Assembly: GCF_040395035.1 (NCBI RefSeq)
Contig: NZ_JBEBRB010000023.1
Span: 1-38,703 of the forward strand
DNA length: 38,703 bases
From: Parapedobacter lycopersici_A
GTDB lineage: Bacteria > Bacteroidota > Bacteroidia > Sphingobacteriales > Sphingobacteriaceae
Direction of reading: 5' to 3'
Numbering within the stretch: the first letter of the stretch is position 1; each line of letters starts with the position of its first letter. A model generated the notes under the pieces. It was not told the DNA's origin and made no database searches. It saw nothing but the letters and a program-made list of their open reading frames with translations. A program made the translations under genes and the position numbers. Of the stretch, positions 1 to 9,061 are shown one piece after another.

Positions 1-82
1 AGTAAGGAACCGTCGGGTAACTGGTGTAGCGCGGAGCCGCTACATTATATTTCTGAACCAGTTCGTTAAAGTCCCGCCCCAT
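1..82 (-). CDS. hemN: Oxygen-independent coproporphyrinogen III oxidase, N-terminal fragment
   Basis: Only the first 27 codons are in the window; the gene continues beyond the left edge. The translation starts MGRDFNELVQKY and contains APRYTSYPTVPY, which matches the conserved opening of radical-SAM HemN (YNVPGPRYTSYPT in the family). HemN converts coproporphyrinogen III to protoporphyrinogen IX without oxygen, using S-adenosylmethionine and a [4Fe-4S] cluster in the cytoplasm. The [4Fe-4S] cysteines lie outside the window, so the catalytic part cannot be checked. The ATG shares its A with the TGA of the upstream gene (TGATG), so translation of the two is probably coupled. A HemW-type homologue is possible, but the YTSYPT opening favours HemN. 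Confidence 0.85.
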   Translation of the reverse strand, partial: MGRDFNELVQKYNVAAPRYTSYPTVPY

Positions 83-552
83 CACCGCACCGTTCGATTG
101 GCCGTTAACTGTGTATCAGTTTGTTCCGTTTCCTTAGTTGGTTTTAGGGCACAGACTTTCTGGCAGCAGCATGCCGTGCCTACACATTTCCCACTCTCCC
201 ATAAGCTTAGGTGACGGATGATTTGTTCTGCAATACCCTTTATACTTAGCATGTCTTCCCGTGGGATATTGGCAATTTTAAATGCCATTGCAGTAGCCGT
301 TTTCAAATCAATATGGGTAGTAATATTTGAACGGGTGATGATCTTGTTAACTCCCATGCTTTTCAGCTGCCAGAGCATCTCCTGGTCAAGAATGTCGTAC
401 GTGGAAACAATAACAACATTTTTTCCCCGGGCATAAACCACCGTGTTGGCATTTAGCTCATTGGAAATCAGCGTTAAGTCGTGCTTTTTAGCATTGGCAC
501 GGGCTAACGCTTCCTTTTCCTGTAGTTTGATATTATATGCAATTGCTTTCAT
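82..552 (-). CDS. Orphan D-2-hydroxyacid dehydrogenase N-terminal-like domain with a cysteine-rich tail
   Basis: This 156-residue protein resembles only the first part of D-lactate dehydrogenases: residues about 1-97 carry VVIVSTYDILDQEML and TRSNITTHIDLKTA, parallel to the family's VVIVFTNDDVS and TRSVGTDHID segments. The NAD-binding domain and the catalytic Arg, Glu and His are absent, so dehydrogenase activity is not expected. After residue 115 it becomes unlike the family, with Cys123, Cys128-130 and Cys134 in a C-x4-CCC-x3-C cluster, followed by a polar tail. The cluster could hold a metal, an Fe-S cluster or heme, or act as a thiol switch; this is inference. The stop overlaps the hemN start, which ties it to heme synthesis. 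The ATG at 552 gives the natural MKAIAYNIK start seen in LDH proteins. Real gene likely; function unknown. Confidence 0.8.
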   Translation of the reverse strand: MKAIAYNIKLQEKEALARANAKKHDLTLISNELNANTVVYARGKNVVIVSTYDILDQEMLWQLKSMGVNKIITRSNITTHIDLKTATAMAFKIANIPREDMLSIKGIAEQIIRHLSLWESGKCVGTACCCQKVCALKPTKETEQTDTQLTANRTVR

Positions 553-615
553 TGTACGCTCGGTTTGGACTTCACTACATGCACATGGTAAAGCCGTTTT
601 ATGAGTATATGGTCA

Positions 616-623
616 CAAAGCTA
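616..623 (-). promoter_or_regulatory. -7 promoter box for the LDH-like/hemN operon
   Basis: On the minus strand this reads TAGCTTTG, a perfect match to the Bacteroidota -7 consensus TAnnTTTG. A start site about 7 bases further on would give a leader near 57 bases. No TTG -33 element stands at the usual distance; an inverted repeat occupies that place. Confidence 0.5.
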
Positions 624-629
624 CATTGC

Positions 630-648
630 CACCCGACGGTATCGGGTG
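630..648. promoter_or_regulatory. Inverted repeat over the -33 region of the hemN-operon promoter
   Basis: CACCCGA-CGGTA-TCGGGTG is a perfect 7-base inverted repeat with a 5-base centre. It lies just upstream of the TAGCTTTG box, centred about 30 bases before the predicted start site, where the -33 element should be. It could be an operator, or a hairpin that ends the transcript of the upstream response regulator; there is no T-tract after it on the minus strand, which weakens the terminator reading. Confidence 0.45.
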
Positions 649-714
649 AAAAGCATCAGTAAAAAATATGATTTTAGTTACATTCTGCCGGAGACAGGTT
701 GCAGGAATTGGGTA

Positions 715-1782
715 TTATTGCTTAATGTGCCGCAGTTTATGGATGGAATATATCCGGATCGCATTACCTTCTTTAACGATCAGCCGTTCATCTTTAAAAT
801 CGGCCAGCATCCGGCTGATCGTTTCATTTGCGGTACCTGCCAGGGCGGCAAGGTCGTCTCTGGAGATGCGGATGGTACATTCGTCCTGTTCCGGTGCATC
901 AATTGTCTTCTCCGCTACGGTAATCAGCGCATTGGCTACCCGTTTGCGTACGGAATGGTAAGCAAAGCCCAGTAATTGCTCTTCCTTATCACGGATATTA
1001 CCTGACAGCAATTTAATGAACTTTCCTGCAATTGCGGGCTTGCGGTAAACCAGCTCCAAAAAATTCTCTTTGTCGATCAGGGCCAATTCCGATTCTTCGA
1101 GCGTTTCGGCATTGTCATTATACTGCTGTTGCAGCAGCAGCGACTCATATCCGAAAAAAGCATGTTGGATGTGAATCTCGGTAGAAAGTTCGCGGCCATC
1201 CAGGTAATACAGAAAGTTGCGTACTTTACCCCGTTTTATATAATAGATATAAAGTGGGGGATCTTCTTCCTGATAAATAAGCTGTTTCTTCCGGTAGGTT
1301 TTCACCCGTGCATTGCGGACCAGTTCATCCAATAGCAGATCCTGCTTATCATCGCTCAGGTAAAGTCCCTTTTTACTTACGTCCGCTATTTCGCCAAGCT
1401 TTTTGCGTTTTTTCAGCCGGGTTTCAATTGCATTAAGTAATTCAACCTCATCAAACGGCTTGGTCAGGTAGTCATCAGCTCCCATTTCCATGGCCCGCCG
1501 CATATCAGCCCGTTCCGATTTTGCCGTCAGAAAAATAAAGGGTATCAGGGCCGTTTCTTTATGTTTTCCGAGCATGTGCAACACACCGAACCCGTCTAAC
1601 TCAGGCATCATGATATCACATAGGATGATATCGGGCAGCCTGCTCAGTGCTTCGTCCACACCCGCTTTCCCATTACAGGCCGTATATACCTTATAGCCGG
1701 TAAGCTCAAGGATTTCCCGGGTACCTTCACGGATATCGTCGTTATCCTCAATGATCAATACGGTGATTGGCAGACTGGACAT
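715..1782 (-). CDS. Response regulator with receiver domain fused to a CRP/FNR-type transcription factor
   Basis: The 355-residue protein has a receiver domain at about 1-125 with the acidic residues Asp13, the phosphoacceptor Asp56 (LCDIMMPE), Thr86 and Lys108 (LTKPF). A cyclic-nucleotide-binding-like barrel follows at about 150-270, then a CRP-family helix-turn-helix at about 305-340. The recognition helix carries ETISR, the Glu-x-x-Ser-Arg set that in FNR reads TTGAT half-sites. FNR's N-terminal Fe-S cysteine cluster is missing, so signal input probably comes through phosphorylation. The kinase gene ends 5 bases upstream, so kinase and regulator are almost surely partners in one operon. 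In rhizobia FixJ activates the gene for FixK; here the two roles look joined in one protein. Confidence is high for the domains and moderate for the regulatory role. Confidence 0.92.
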   Translation of the reverse strand: MSSLPITVLIIEDNDDIREGTREILELTGYKVYTACNGKAGVDEALSRLPDIILCDIMMPELDGFGVLHMLGKHKETALIPFIFLTAKSERADMRRAMEMGADDYLTKPFDEVELLNAIETRLKKRKKLGEIADVSKKGLYLSDDKQDLLLDELVRNARVKTYRKKQLIYQEEDPPLYIYYIKRGKVRNFLYYLDGRELSTEIHIQHAFFGYESLLLQQQYNDNAETLEESELALIDKENFLELVYRKPAIAGKFIKLLSGNIRDKEEQLLGFAYHSVRKRVANALITVAEKTIDAPEQDECTIRISRDDLAALAGTANETISRMLADFKDERLIVKEGNAIRIYSIHKLRHIKQ

Positions 1783-1787
1783 GGCAG

Positions 1788-2984
1788 TTAATTCAGGTTC
1801 AGGTTTTTAAAACTCAGCGTAATGACCGTCCCGCGATGCAGGGCACTCTGGCAATGTACCTGCCCATCCATCAGGGCGACATACCGCTTAACGATATTGA
1901 GCCCTAACCCAGTACCCGGGATGTTACCCGTATTATTGGCCCGGAAGAATGGTTCGAACAGGTTCTTTTGGTCTTCTTCTGGAATTCCGATGCCGTTGTC
2001 CTTCACCGTAATGGTGCAGTATTCGGCAGTGATTTCCGTGTTAAACTCGATAAAAGTATTCTCTCCGGAATACTTGATTGCATTGGATACCAGGTTAATA
2101 ATACAATTTTTTATCAGGTTGGCATCCAGCGCAAATTCACCAACGGCCCCAGTGTGCTGATATACGATATGTTGGTTAGACTTGCATATAAGCTGCATTT
2201 CTTCGGTAATCTCTTCGGCGAGCTGAACCAGGTTGAGTTTTTCCTTATTCACCGCAACCTTTCCGGCTTCAAGCCGTTCAAGTGACAGAAAATCATTCAA
2301 TATGCTGGTGAGCAATTGCACGGACCCTTTGATGCGTCCGGTATGTTTCAGCACGTTTGCAACATCTGGTTTTTCCACGTATTTCTCAATGAGCGATGCA
2401 GACAGTAATACCGAACTCAACGGGGTACGGAATTCGTGCGACGCCATGGAAACAAACCGCGATTTGAGCTGATTAAGTTCCTTTTCCTTAGCCAGGGAAA
2501 GACTTACTTCGGATTTGGCTTTCTCCAGCTGCGAAACAAGCCGGATCAGGTCCTTGGTCCGTTCACTTACCTTATTTTCCAACTCTTCGGTATAATGGAG
2601 CAGTTTTTCCTCAGCCTCCTTTTCTTTCGATAAATCGTGTACAAATCCGGTGAAGGCAGTCTTGTCCTCATAATGTACTTCACTGACCGCCAGCCTAAAA
2701 GGAAATGTACTTCCATCTTTCCGCCTGCCCCTGACTTCCCTTCCGATACCGATAATTTTCTTTACACCGGTTTCCAGGTAATTGCGGAGGTATTGATCAT
2801 GATTGCTATGGTCCGGTTCGGGCATCAGCATGGATACGTTGTGGCCGATTACTTCATAAGCCTCATAACCGAAAAGGTGTGACGCTGCCGGATTGATCGA
2901 CTCAACAATGCCATGCAGGTCAATAGTGATGATGCCATCAATGGCATTATCAATGATCGCTTTCAGTAGTCTCCCGGTATCCAC
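1788..2984 (-). CDS. FixL-like PAS sensor histidine kinase
   Basis: The 398-residue, apparently soluble kinase has one PAS domain (about 5-120), a coiled-coil linker (about 121-170), a HisKA domain with phosphoacceptor His183 (MASHEFRTP) and a HATPase with N box (LVSNAIKYS), G1 (DNGIGIPEE) and G2 (GTGLGLNIV). The PAS domain closely follows rhizobial FixL: MPEP, then His62-Asp-x-Tyr, IIGIGRE with Arg82, and GRRKDGSTFP. His62 lines up with the heme ligand His200 of Bradyrhizobium FixL, and Arg82, 20 residues later, with the gating Arg220. FixL Arg206 is replaced by Asn68 and His214 by Lys76. Heme binding is therefore plausible but unproven; many non-heme PAS kinases share the same frame. The start is GTG, directly after the TAA of ettA and in the same frame; the next Met (52) would cut the PAS domain. 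Confidence 0.9.
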   Translation of the reverse strand: MDTGRLLKAIIDNAIDGIITIDLHGIVESINPAASHLFGYEAYEVIGHNVSMLMPEPDHSNHDQYLRNYLETGVKKIIGIGREVRGRRKDGSTFPFRLAVSEVHYEDKTAFTGFVHDLSKEKEAEEKLLHYTEELENKVSERTKDLIRLVSQLEKAKSEVSLSLAKEKELNQLKSRFVSMASHEFRTPLSSVLLSASLIEKYVEKPDVANVLKHTGRIKGSVQLLTSILNDFLSLERLEAGKVAVNKEKLNLVQLAEEITEEMQLICKSNQHIVYQHTGAVGEFALDANLIKNCIINLVSNAIKYSGENTFIEFNTEITAEYCTITVKDNGIGIPEEDQKNLFEPFFRANNTGNIPGTGLGLNIVKRYVALMDGQVHCQSALHRGTVITLSFKNLNLN

Positions 2985-4664
<1,680 letters not shown>

Positions 4665-4683
4665 AGTTTAATTCCAAGAACTG

Positions 4684-4719
4684 CAAACTTAGCTAATTTG
4701 TTGCTATCATTGTACAAAA
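4684..4719 (-). promoter_or_regulatory. Promoter of the ettA-kinase-regulator operon
   Basis: On the minus strand, TTTTG (4715-4719) is followed after 23 bases by TAAGTTTG (4684-4691), a perfect -7 box. The spacer is at the long end of the range. The predicted leader before the ettA ATG is about 13 bases. The rest of the 278-base gap between ettA and clpC shows no ORF or RNA gene; a weak TACATTTA at 4898-4905 could serve clpC. Confidence 0.6.
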
Positions 4720-4942
4720 GATCGGTCCGAAAGCAACTTCCGTCATTCCCATCGGTTTAGCTGACTTTAACGAAAGAATCGTCAGAATGGTGTAATAGTT
4801 TCAATAGCATCTACTGACAAAATGTTAGCACCGTCCGTATGGCGCAATTGTTGATAAATGTTACATAAATAATTAAGGACACACGCGATAATTTTTATAC
4901 ATTTATCGCATCCTTATGCAATAAAAGAAAGGTACGACATTC

Positions 4943-7486
4943 ATGGAAGCAAAATTTTCGCCTCGTGTAAAGGATGTGATTTCTTACAGCAGGGAAGAAG
5001 CCATCAGACTGAAGCATGATTATATTGGCACAGAGCACCTGCTGCTTGGCCTGATTCGTGAAGGAGATGGTATGGCCATCAAGATTTTGAAAGGCGCCGG
5101 CATTGACACCGTTGAATTACGCAAGTCTATAGAAGACGCCGTAAAGGGCTCCGCTATGTCCCGTGCACCAATAGGCAATATGCCACTGACGAAACAGGCA
5201 GAAAAGGTATTAAAAATCACCTACCTGGAGGCCAAAATATTCAAGAGCGATATTATCGGAACGGAGCATTTGCTTCTTTCAATTCTTCGCGACGAGGATA
5301 ATATCGCCTCCCAGATCCTGCAGCAATTCAACATCAACTACGACGTATTCAAGGCCGATGTAGAACAGAATAAAGCCGGAATTACCGACCAGGCGTCCGG
5401 CTCCACAGCAGGTGATGATGATTTTAAGGAAGAAGATCACTTTAACCAACCCAAGAAAGTCTCGGACATTAAATCAAAGACGCCGGTACTGGATAATTTC
5501 GGGCGCGATTTGACCAAGGCTGCCGAAGATGGCCGCCTGGATCCTATCGTGGGCCGGGAAAAAGAAATCGAACGGGTTTCACAGATCCTTTCGCGCCGGA
5601 AGAAAAACAACCCCATCTTAATTGGTGAGCCCGGTGTGGGTAAATCCGCAATCGCCGAAGGGCTGGCCCTACGGATCGTGCAGCGGAAAGTTTCACGCGT
5701 GTTGTTCAACAAGCGGGTTGTTACGCTTGACCTGGCATCGTTGGTAGCTGGCACGAAGTACCGTGGACAATTTGAGGAACGGATGAAAGCCGTGATGAAC
5801 GAACTGGAAAAATCACCGGACGTCATTCTCTTTATCGACGAAATCCATACCATCGTCGGAGCCGGGGGCGCATCGGGGTCATTGGATGCTTCCAACATGT
5901 TTAAGCCCGCCCTGGCACGCGGTGAAATCCAATGTATCGGCGCGACGACACTCGATGAGTACCGCCAATACATCGAGAAGGACGGTGCATTGGATCGCCG
6001 GTTCCAAAAAGTAATGATTGAGCCTGCCTCACATGATGAAACGGTAGAAATCCTCAACCGCATCAAGGAAAAGTATGAGGAACACCACAATGTGAACTAT
6101 ACGCCTGAAGCCATTGAAGCCTGCGTGACATTGACAACCCGGTATATTACCGATCGTTTCCTGCCTGATAAGGCCATTGATGCGTTAGATGAAGCGGGCT
6201 CCCGGGTACACCTTACGAATATTCATGTTCCGCAGAGCATCATTGATATTGAGCAGAAGATCGAAGAGATCAAAGTAGAGAAAAACAAAGTGGTCCGCAG
6301 TCAAAAATATGAGGAAGCGGCCAAATTGCGCGATACCGAAAAGAAACTGCTGGAAGAGCTTGAACAGGAAAAAACAGCATGGGAAGCCGAAACAAAAACC
6401 AAGCGGTATACGGTTACCGAAGATAATGTAGCTGAAGTGGTATCGATGATGACCGGCATACCCGTGCAACGGGTAGGGCAGTCCGACAGCCAGAAACTGC
6501 TTGGCATGGCTGACTCGATGAAAGGCCGTATTATCGGACAGGACGAAGCAGTTAAAAAACTCGTGAAAGCCATCCATCGGACACGTGCCGGTTTAAAAGA
6601 TCCTAAAAAGCCTATTGGGTCATTCATTTTCCTTGGACCAACAGGCGTGGGTAAAACGGAGCTGGCGAAAGAACTCGCCCGGTTTATGTTTGACAGCGAG
6701 GATTCACTCATCCAGATTGACATGAGTGAGTATATGGAAAAATTTGCCATATCACGTTTAGTTGGCGCGCCTCCGGGATATGTAGGATATGAGGAAGGCG
6801 GACAACTCACTGAGAAGGTACGCCGCAAACCTTATTCGGTCGTACTGCTGGATGAGATTGAGAAAGCGCACCCCGACGTCTTTAACCTATTATTGCAGGT
6901 GCTGGACGAAGGCCAGTTAACGGACAGTCTGGGCCGCAAGGTGGATTTCAGGAATACGATTCTGATCATGACATCCAACATCGGCGCACGGCAACTGAAA
7001 GATTTCGGTCAGGGAGTCGGATTTACCACCGCTGCCAAAGCCGAACAGGCGGAAACGCATTCACGCAGTGTGATTGAAAACGCCTTAAAACGGGCATTTG
7101 CACCGGAGTTCCTCAACCGGATCGATGATGTTATTGTGTTCAATTCCCTGGATAAGGAACACATCTTTAAAATTATCGATATCGAACTGAAGTCGCTGTT
7201 TGTCCGCATCGAAGGCTTAGGCTATCACATCAACCTCCTGGACGCAGCGAAGGAATTCATTGCCGAAAAAGGTTTCGACAGTAATTTTGGTGCCCGTCCG
7301 TTGAAGCGGGCGATTCAGAAATACCTCGAAGATCCCATTGCAGAGGAAATTCTCAAAGGCGAAGTCACAGAAGGCAGTATGCTGGAAATTGACTACGACA
7401 AAGACAAAGAGGAGATTGTGGTTCATATTCAGGCCGGAGACGACAGTAAACCCTCGGATCTGGCTGAAGAGAAAAAAGACGATTAA
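4943..7486 (+). CDS. clpC: ATP-dependent Clp protease ATPase subunit ClpC
   Basis: The 847-residue AAA+ unfoldase is full length for ClpC. It has two Clp N-terminal repeats (about 3-145), AAA domain 1 with Walker A GEPGVGKS near residue 228 and Walker B FIDEIHTI, a UVR-type coiled segment (about 455-490, YEEAAKLRDTEKKLLEELE), AAA domain 2 with GPTGVGKT near 564, and a Clp D2-small domain. It feeds substrates to ClpP in the cytoplasm; no clpP or McsA/McsB gene is nearby. The start is the ATG at 4943 after an A-rich stretch, AAAAGAAAGG, eleven bases upstream. It is monocistronic, with a strong terminator behind it. I see no CtsR or CIRCE operator in the upstream gap. Confidence 0.97.
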   Translation: MEAKFSPRVKDVISYSREEAIRLKHDYIGTEHLLLGLIREGDGMAIKILKGAGIDTVELRKSIEDAVKGSAMSRAPIGNMPLTKQAEKVLKITYLEAKIFKSDIIGTEHLLLSILRDEDNIASQILQQFNINYDVFKADVEQNKAGITDQASGSTAGDDDFKEEDHFNQPKKVSDIKSKTPVLDNFGRDLTKAAEDGRLDPIVGREKEIERVSQILSRRKKNNPILIGEPGVGKSAIAEGLALRIVQRKVSRVLFNKRVVTLDLASLVAGTKYRGQFEERMKAVMNELEKSPDVILFIDEIHTIVGAGGASGSLDASNMFKPALARGEIQCIGATTLDEYRQYIEKDGALDRRFQKVMIEPASHDETVEILNRIKEKYEEHHNVNYTPEAIEACVTLTTRYITDRFLPDKAIDALDEAGSRVHLTNIHVPQSIIDIEQKIEEIKVEKNKVVRSQKYEEAAKLRDTEKKLLEELEQEKTAWEAETKTKRYTVTEDNVAEVVSMMTGIPVQRVGQSDSQKLLGMADSMKGRIIGQDEAVKKLVKAIHRTRAGLKDPKKPIGSFIFLGPTGVGKTELAKELARFMFDSEDSLIQIDMSEYMEKFAISRLVGAPPGYVGYEEGGQLTEKVRRKPYSVVLLDEIEKAHPDVFNLLLQVLDEGQLTDSLGRKVDFRNTILIMTSNIGARQLKDFGQGVGFTTAAKAEQAETHSRSVIENALKRAFAPEFLNRIDDVIVFNSLDKEHIFKIIDIELKSLFVRIEGLGYHINLLDAAKEFIAEKGFDSNFGARPLKRAIQKYLEDPIAEEILKGEVTEGSMLEIDYDKDKEEIVVHIQAGDDSKPSDLAEEKKDD

Positions 7487-7509
7487 ACCGAAATATCACG
7501 GTCGGTAAA

Positions 7510-7543
7510 AGGCGTCCCGATTAAATCGGGACGCCTTTTTATT
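7510..7543 (+). terminator. Intrinsic terminator of clpC
   Basis: An 11-base perfect stem, AGGCGTCCCGA / TCGGGACGCCT, with a TTAAA loop is followed by a T-rich tail. It starts 24 bases after the clpC stop. Confidence 0.92.
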
Positions 7544-7649
7544 TTATGCGTAAAACATTGGTGCAATTATTGTGTTATATTCACCAACATAAAATGCGTC
7601 AGCTTTGTATACAACAAGTGACGTAATGTAGACACATAACATATTCCGT

Positions 7650-8075
7650 ATGAAAAGGCTTTTACTTTTATTGATCGGCGCAACAACCGCCGTCGCATTA
7701 TCATCCTGTACCAAAACCGAGCTAGTCGAAAACACATCGAATCGTTCATATGTATACACCATTGTACAGAATCAATGGCAATGGGATAATGGCGTTACCT
7801 ATCAGGTGTATTATGACAAGGCCATCCCTGCCCTGACTGACTATTATTTGCTGGAAGGCAGCGTAAGCGTGGCCATCAGTTTTGATGATGAAGCAAGCTA
7901 TGATATCCTGCCGACAACATTCAATGGGGTGGCGTACTCAGTAAATTATACCGTTGGAAACGTAACCATCTATGCCGAGGATCCTCTCGCGGATTCTGAA
8001 ATTGAGGTTCCCTTACCGGAAAATGCTGTCGTAAAAGTAATCCTTTCCGACGCGGATTTCGCAGGTGAGTTATAA
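7650..8075 (+). CDS. Small lipoprotein of unknown function
   Basis: The 141-residue product begins with a lipoprotein signal, MKRLLLLLIGATTAVALSSC, with the lipobox LSSC at Cys20. The mature part (TKTELVENTSNR...) is polar and acidic, with alternating hydrophobic residues that suggest a small beta sandwich. I recognise no named domain. It is expected to be anchored in the outer or inner membrane by a lipid. It stands alone between two strong terminators, so it is transcribed as a single gene. The ATG at 7650 is set by the signal peptide. No clear TAnnTTTG box is visible upstream. Confidence 0.82.
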   Translation: MKRLLLLLIGATTAVALSSCTKTELVENTSNRSYVYTIVQNQWQWDNGVTYQVYYDKAIPALTDYYLLEGSVSVAISFDDEASYDILPTTFNGVAYSVNYTVGNVTIYAEDPLADSEIEVPLPENAVVKVILSDADFAGEL

Positions 8076-8076
8076 C

Positions 8077-8110
8077 AATAAAAAAGCCGGCAAAAGCCGG
8101 CTTTTTTATT
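8077..8110. terminator. Bidirectional terminator between the lipoprotein gene and fabI
   Basis: A perfect 15-base stem, AATAAAAAAGCCGGC / GCCGGCTTTTTTATT, closes an AAAA loop. A-tract and T-tract on the two arms let it work for both convergent genes. It starts two bases after the lipoprotein stop. Confidence 0.95.
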
Positions 8111-8124
8111 GTGCTGTTATGTGT

Positions 8125-8940
8125 TTATCTTTCCGCTCCCCCAAGCACGGCTTCACTGACGCCGGTAAAGGAAAAGCCACCATCGTGAAAGAGATTCTGC
8201 ATGGTAACCATTTTCGTCAAATCCGAAAACAGGGTTACGGTGTAATCCGCGCATTGGTCGGCCGAAGCATTTCCCAACGGTGACATTTTCTCCGCGTAAG
8301 ATATAAAATCACCAAAACCTTTTACGCCTGACCCAGCAGTTGTCTGCGTGGGCGACTGGCTGATGGTGTTTATCCGAACATGCTTTTTAACGCCATACTG
8401 GTATCCGAAATTCCGTGTAATGCTTTCAAGTAATGCCTTAGCATCTGCCATGTCGTTATAGTCCGGGAATACGCGCTGTGCGGCAATGTAGGTCAACGCC
8501 ACAACCGAGCCCCATTCATTAATGGCATCTTTTTTCATAGCTGTGGCCAGTATCCGGTGCAGGCTGATCGCAGAGATATCGAATGCCTTATGCATGAAAT
8601 CATAGTTGTTTTCGGTATAATGGATGCCTTTGCGTACGTTAATGCTCATGCCCACCGAATGGAGGATAAAGTCGACCCCTCCGCCAAAATGTGCTAACGT
8701 CTGATCAAACAAGTTCTCAATATCTTCGGTGCTGGTTACATCGGCCGGAATAACCGGTGCGTTATTGCACTCCTCCGCCAGTTGTTTAATCGTTCCCATC
8801 CGCAACGCCACCGGAGCGTTGGTTAATACAATTTCGGCGCCTTCCTGCACACAGCGCTGAGCCGTCTTCCACGCGATGGATTTATCATCCAGTGCGCCAA
8901 AAATAATTCCTTTCTTTCCTTTCAATAGGTTATGGGACAT
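8125..8940 (-). CDS. fabI: Enoyl-[acyl-carrier-protein] reductase (NADH), FabI type
   Basis: The 271-residue atypical short-chain dehydrogenase catalyses the last step of each fatty-acid elongation round, reducing trans-2-enoyl-ACP with NADH in the cytoplasm. It shows the FabI nucleotide-binding opening GKKGIIFGALDDKSIAW in place of a classic GxxxGxG, the LHSVGMS segment, and the catalytic Tyr-x6-Lys in YNDMADAK. Length fits the family (about 260-270). I take the ATG at 8940 because the longer frame would start with TTG and only add two residues. It is the usual target of triclosan in bacteria that use FabI. No -7 box is clear; a ten-T run lies at 8999-9008 upstream. Confidence 0.96.
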   Translation of the reverse strand: MSHNLLKGKKGIIFGALDDKSIAWKTAQRCVQEGAEIVLTNAPVALRMGTIKQLAEECNNAPVIPADVTSTEDIENLFDQTLAHFGGGVDFILHSVGMSINVRKGIHYTENNYDFMHKAFDISAISLHRILATAMKKDAINEWGSVVALTYIAAQRVFPDYNDMADAKALLESITRNFGYQYGVKKHVRINTISQSPTQTTAGSGVKGFGDFISYAEKMSPLGNASADQCADYTVTLFSDLTKMVTMQNLFHDGGFSFTGVSEAVLGGAER

Positions 8941-9061
8941 ATGCAATGGTTTTAAATTACTGTATCGCTATTGCTGATTGAAGCGGGTAAAAATACTGTT
9001 TTTTTTTTATTGTAGTGCTGTTTCCGCTTTTTTGAAAAATAGCATTAACGTTCCAGCAGGT

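Noticed and set aside
553..714. A classical FNR box (TTGAT-N4-ATCAA) before the hemN operon
   Set aside because: No such sequence is present in the gap. TTGAT occurs elsewhere in the window, but I found no good second half-site in a promoter; TTGATAAATGTTAC near 4851 is only a half match.
4665..4942. tRNA, small RNA or heat-shock operator in the gap before clpC
   Set aside because: No cloverleaf, CIRCE repeat or CtsR-like heptad repeat was visible on either strand.
8999..9008. Ten-T run upstream of fabI as a regulatory or slippage tract
   Set aside because: A single homopolymer in an AT-rich gap, with no partner element; nothing supports a function.
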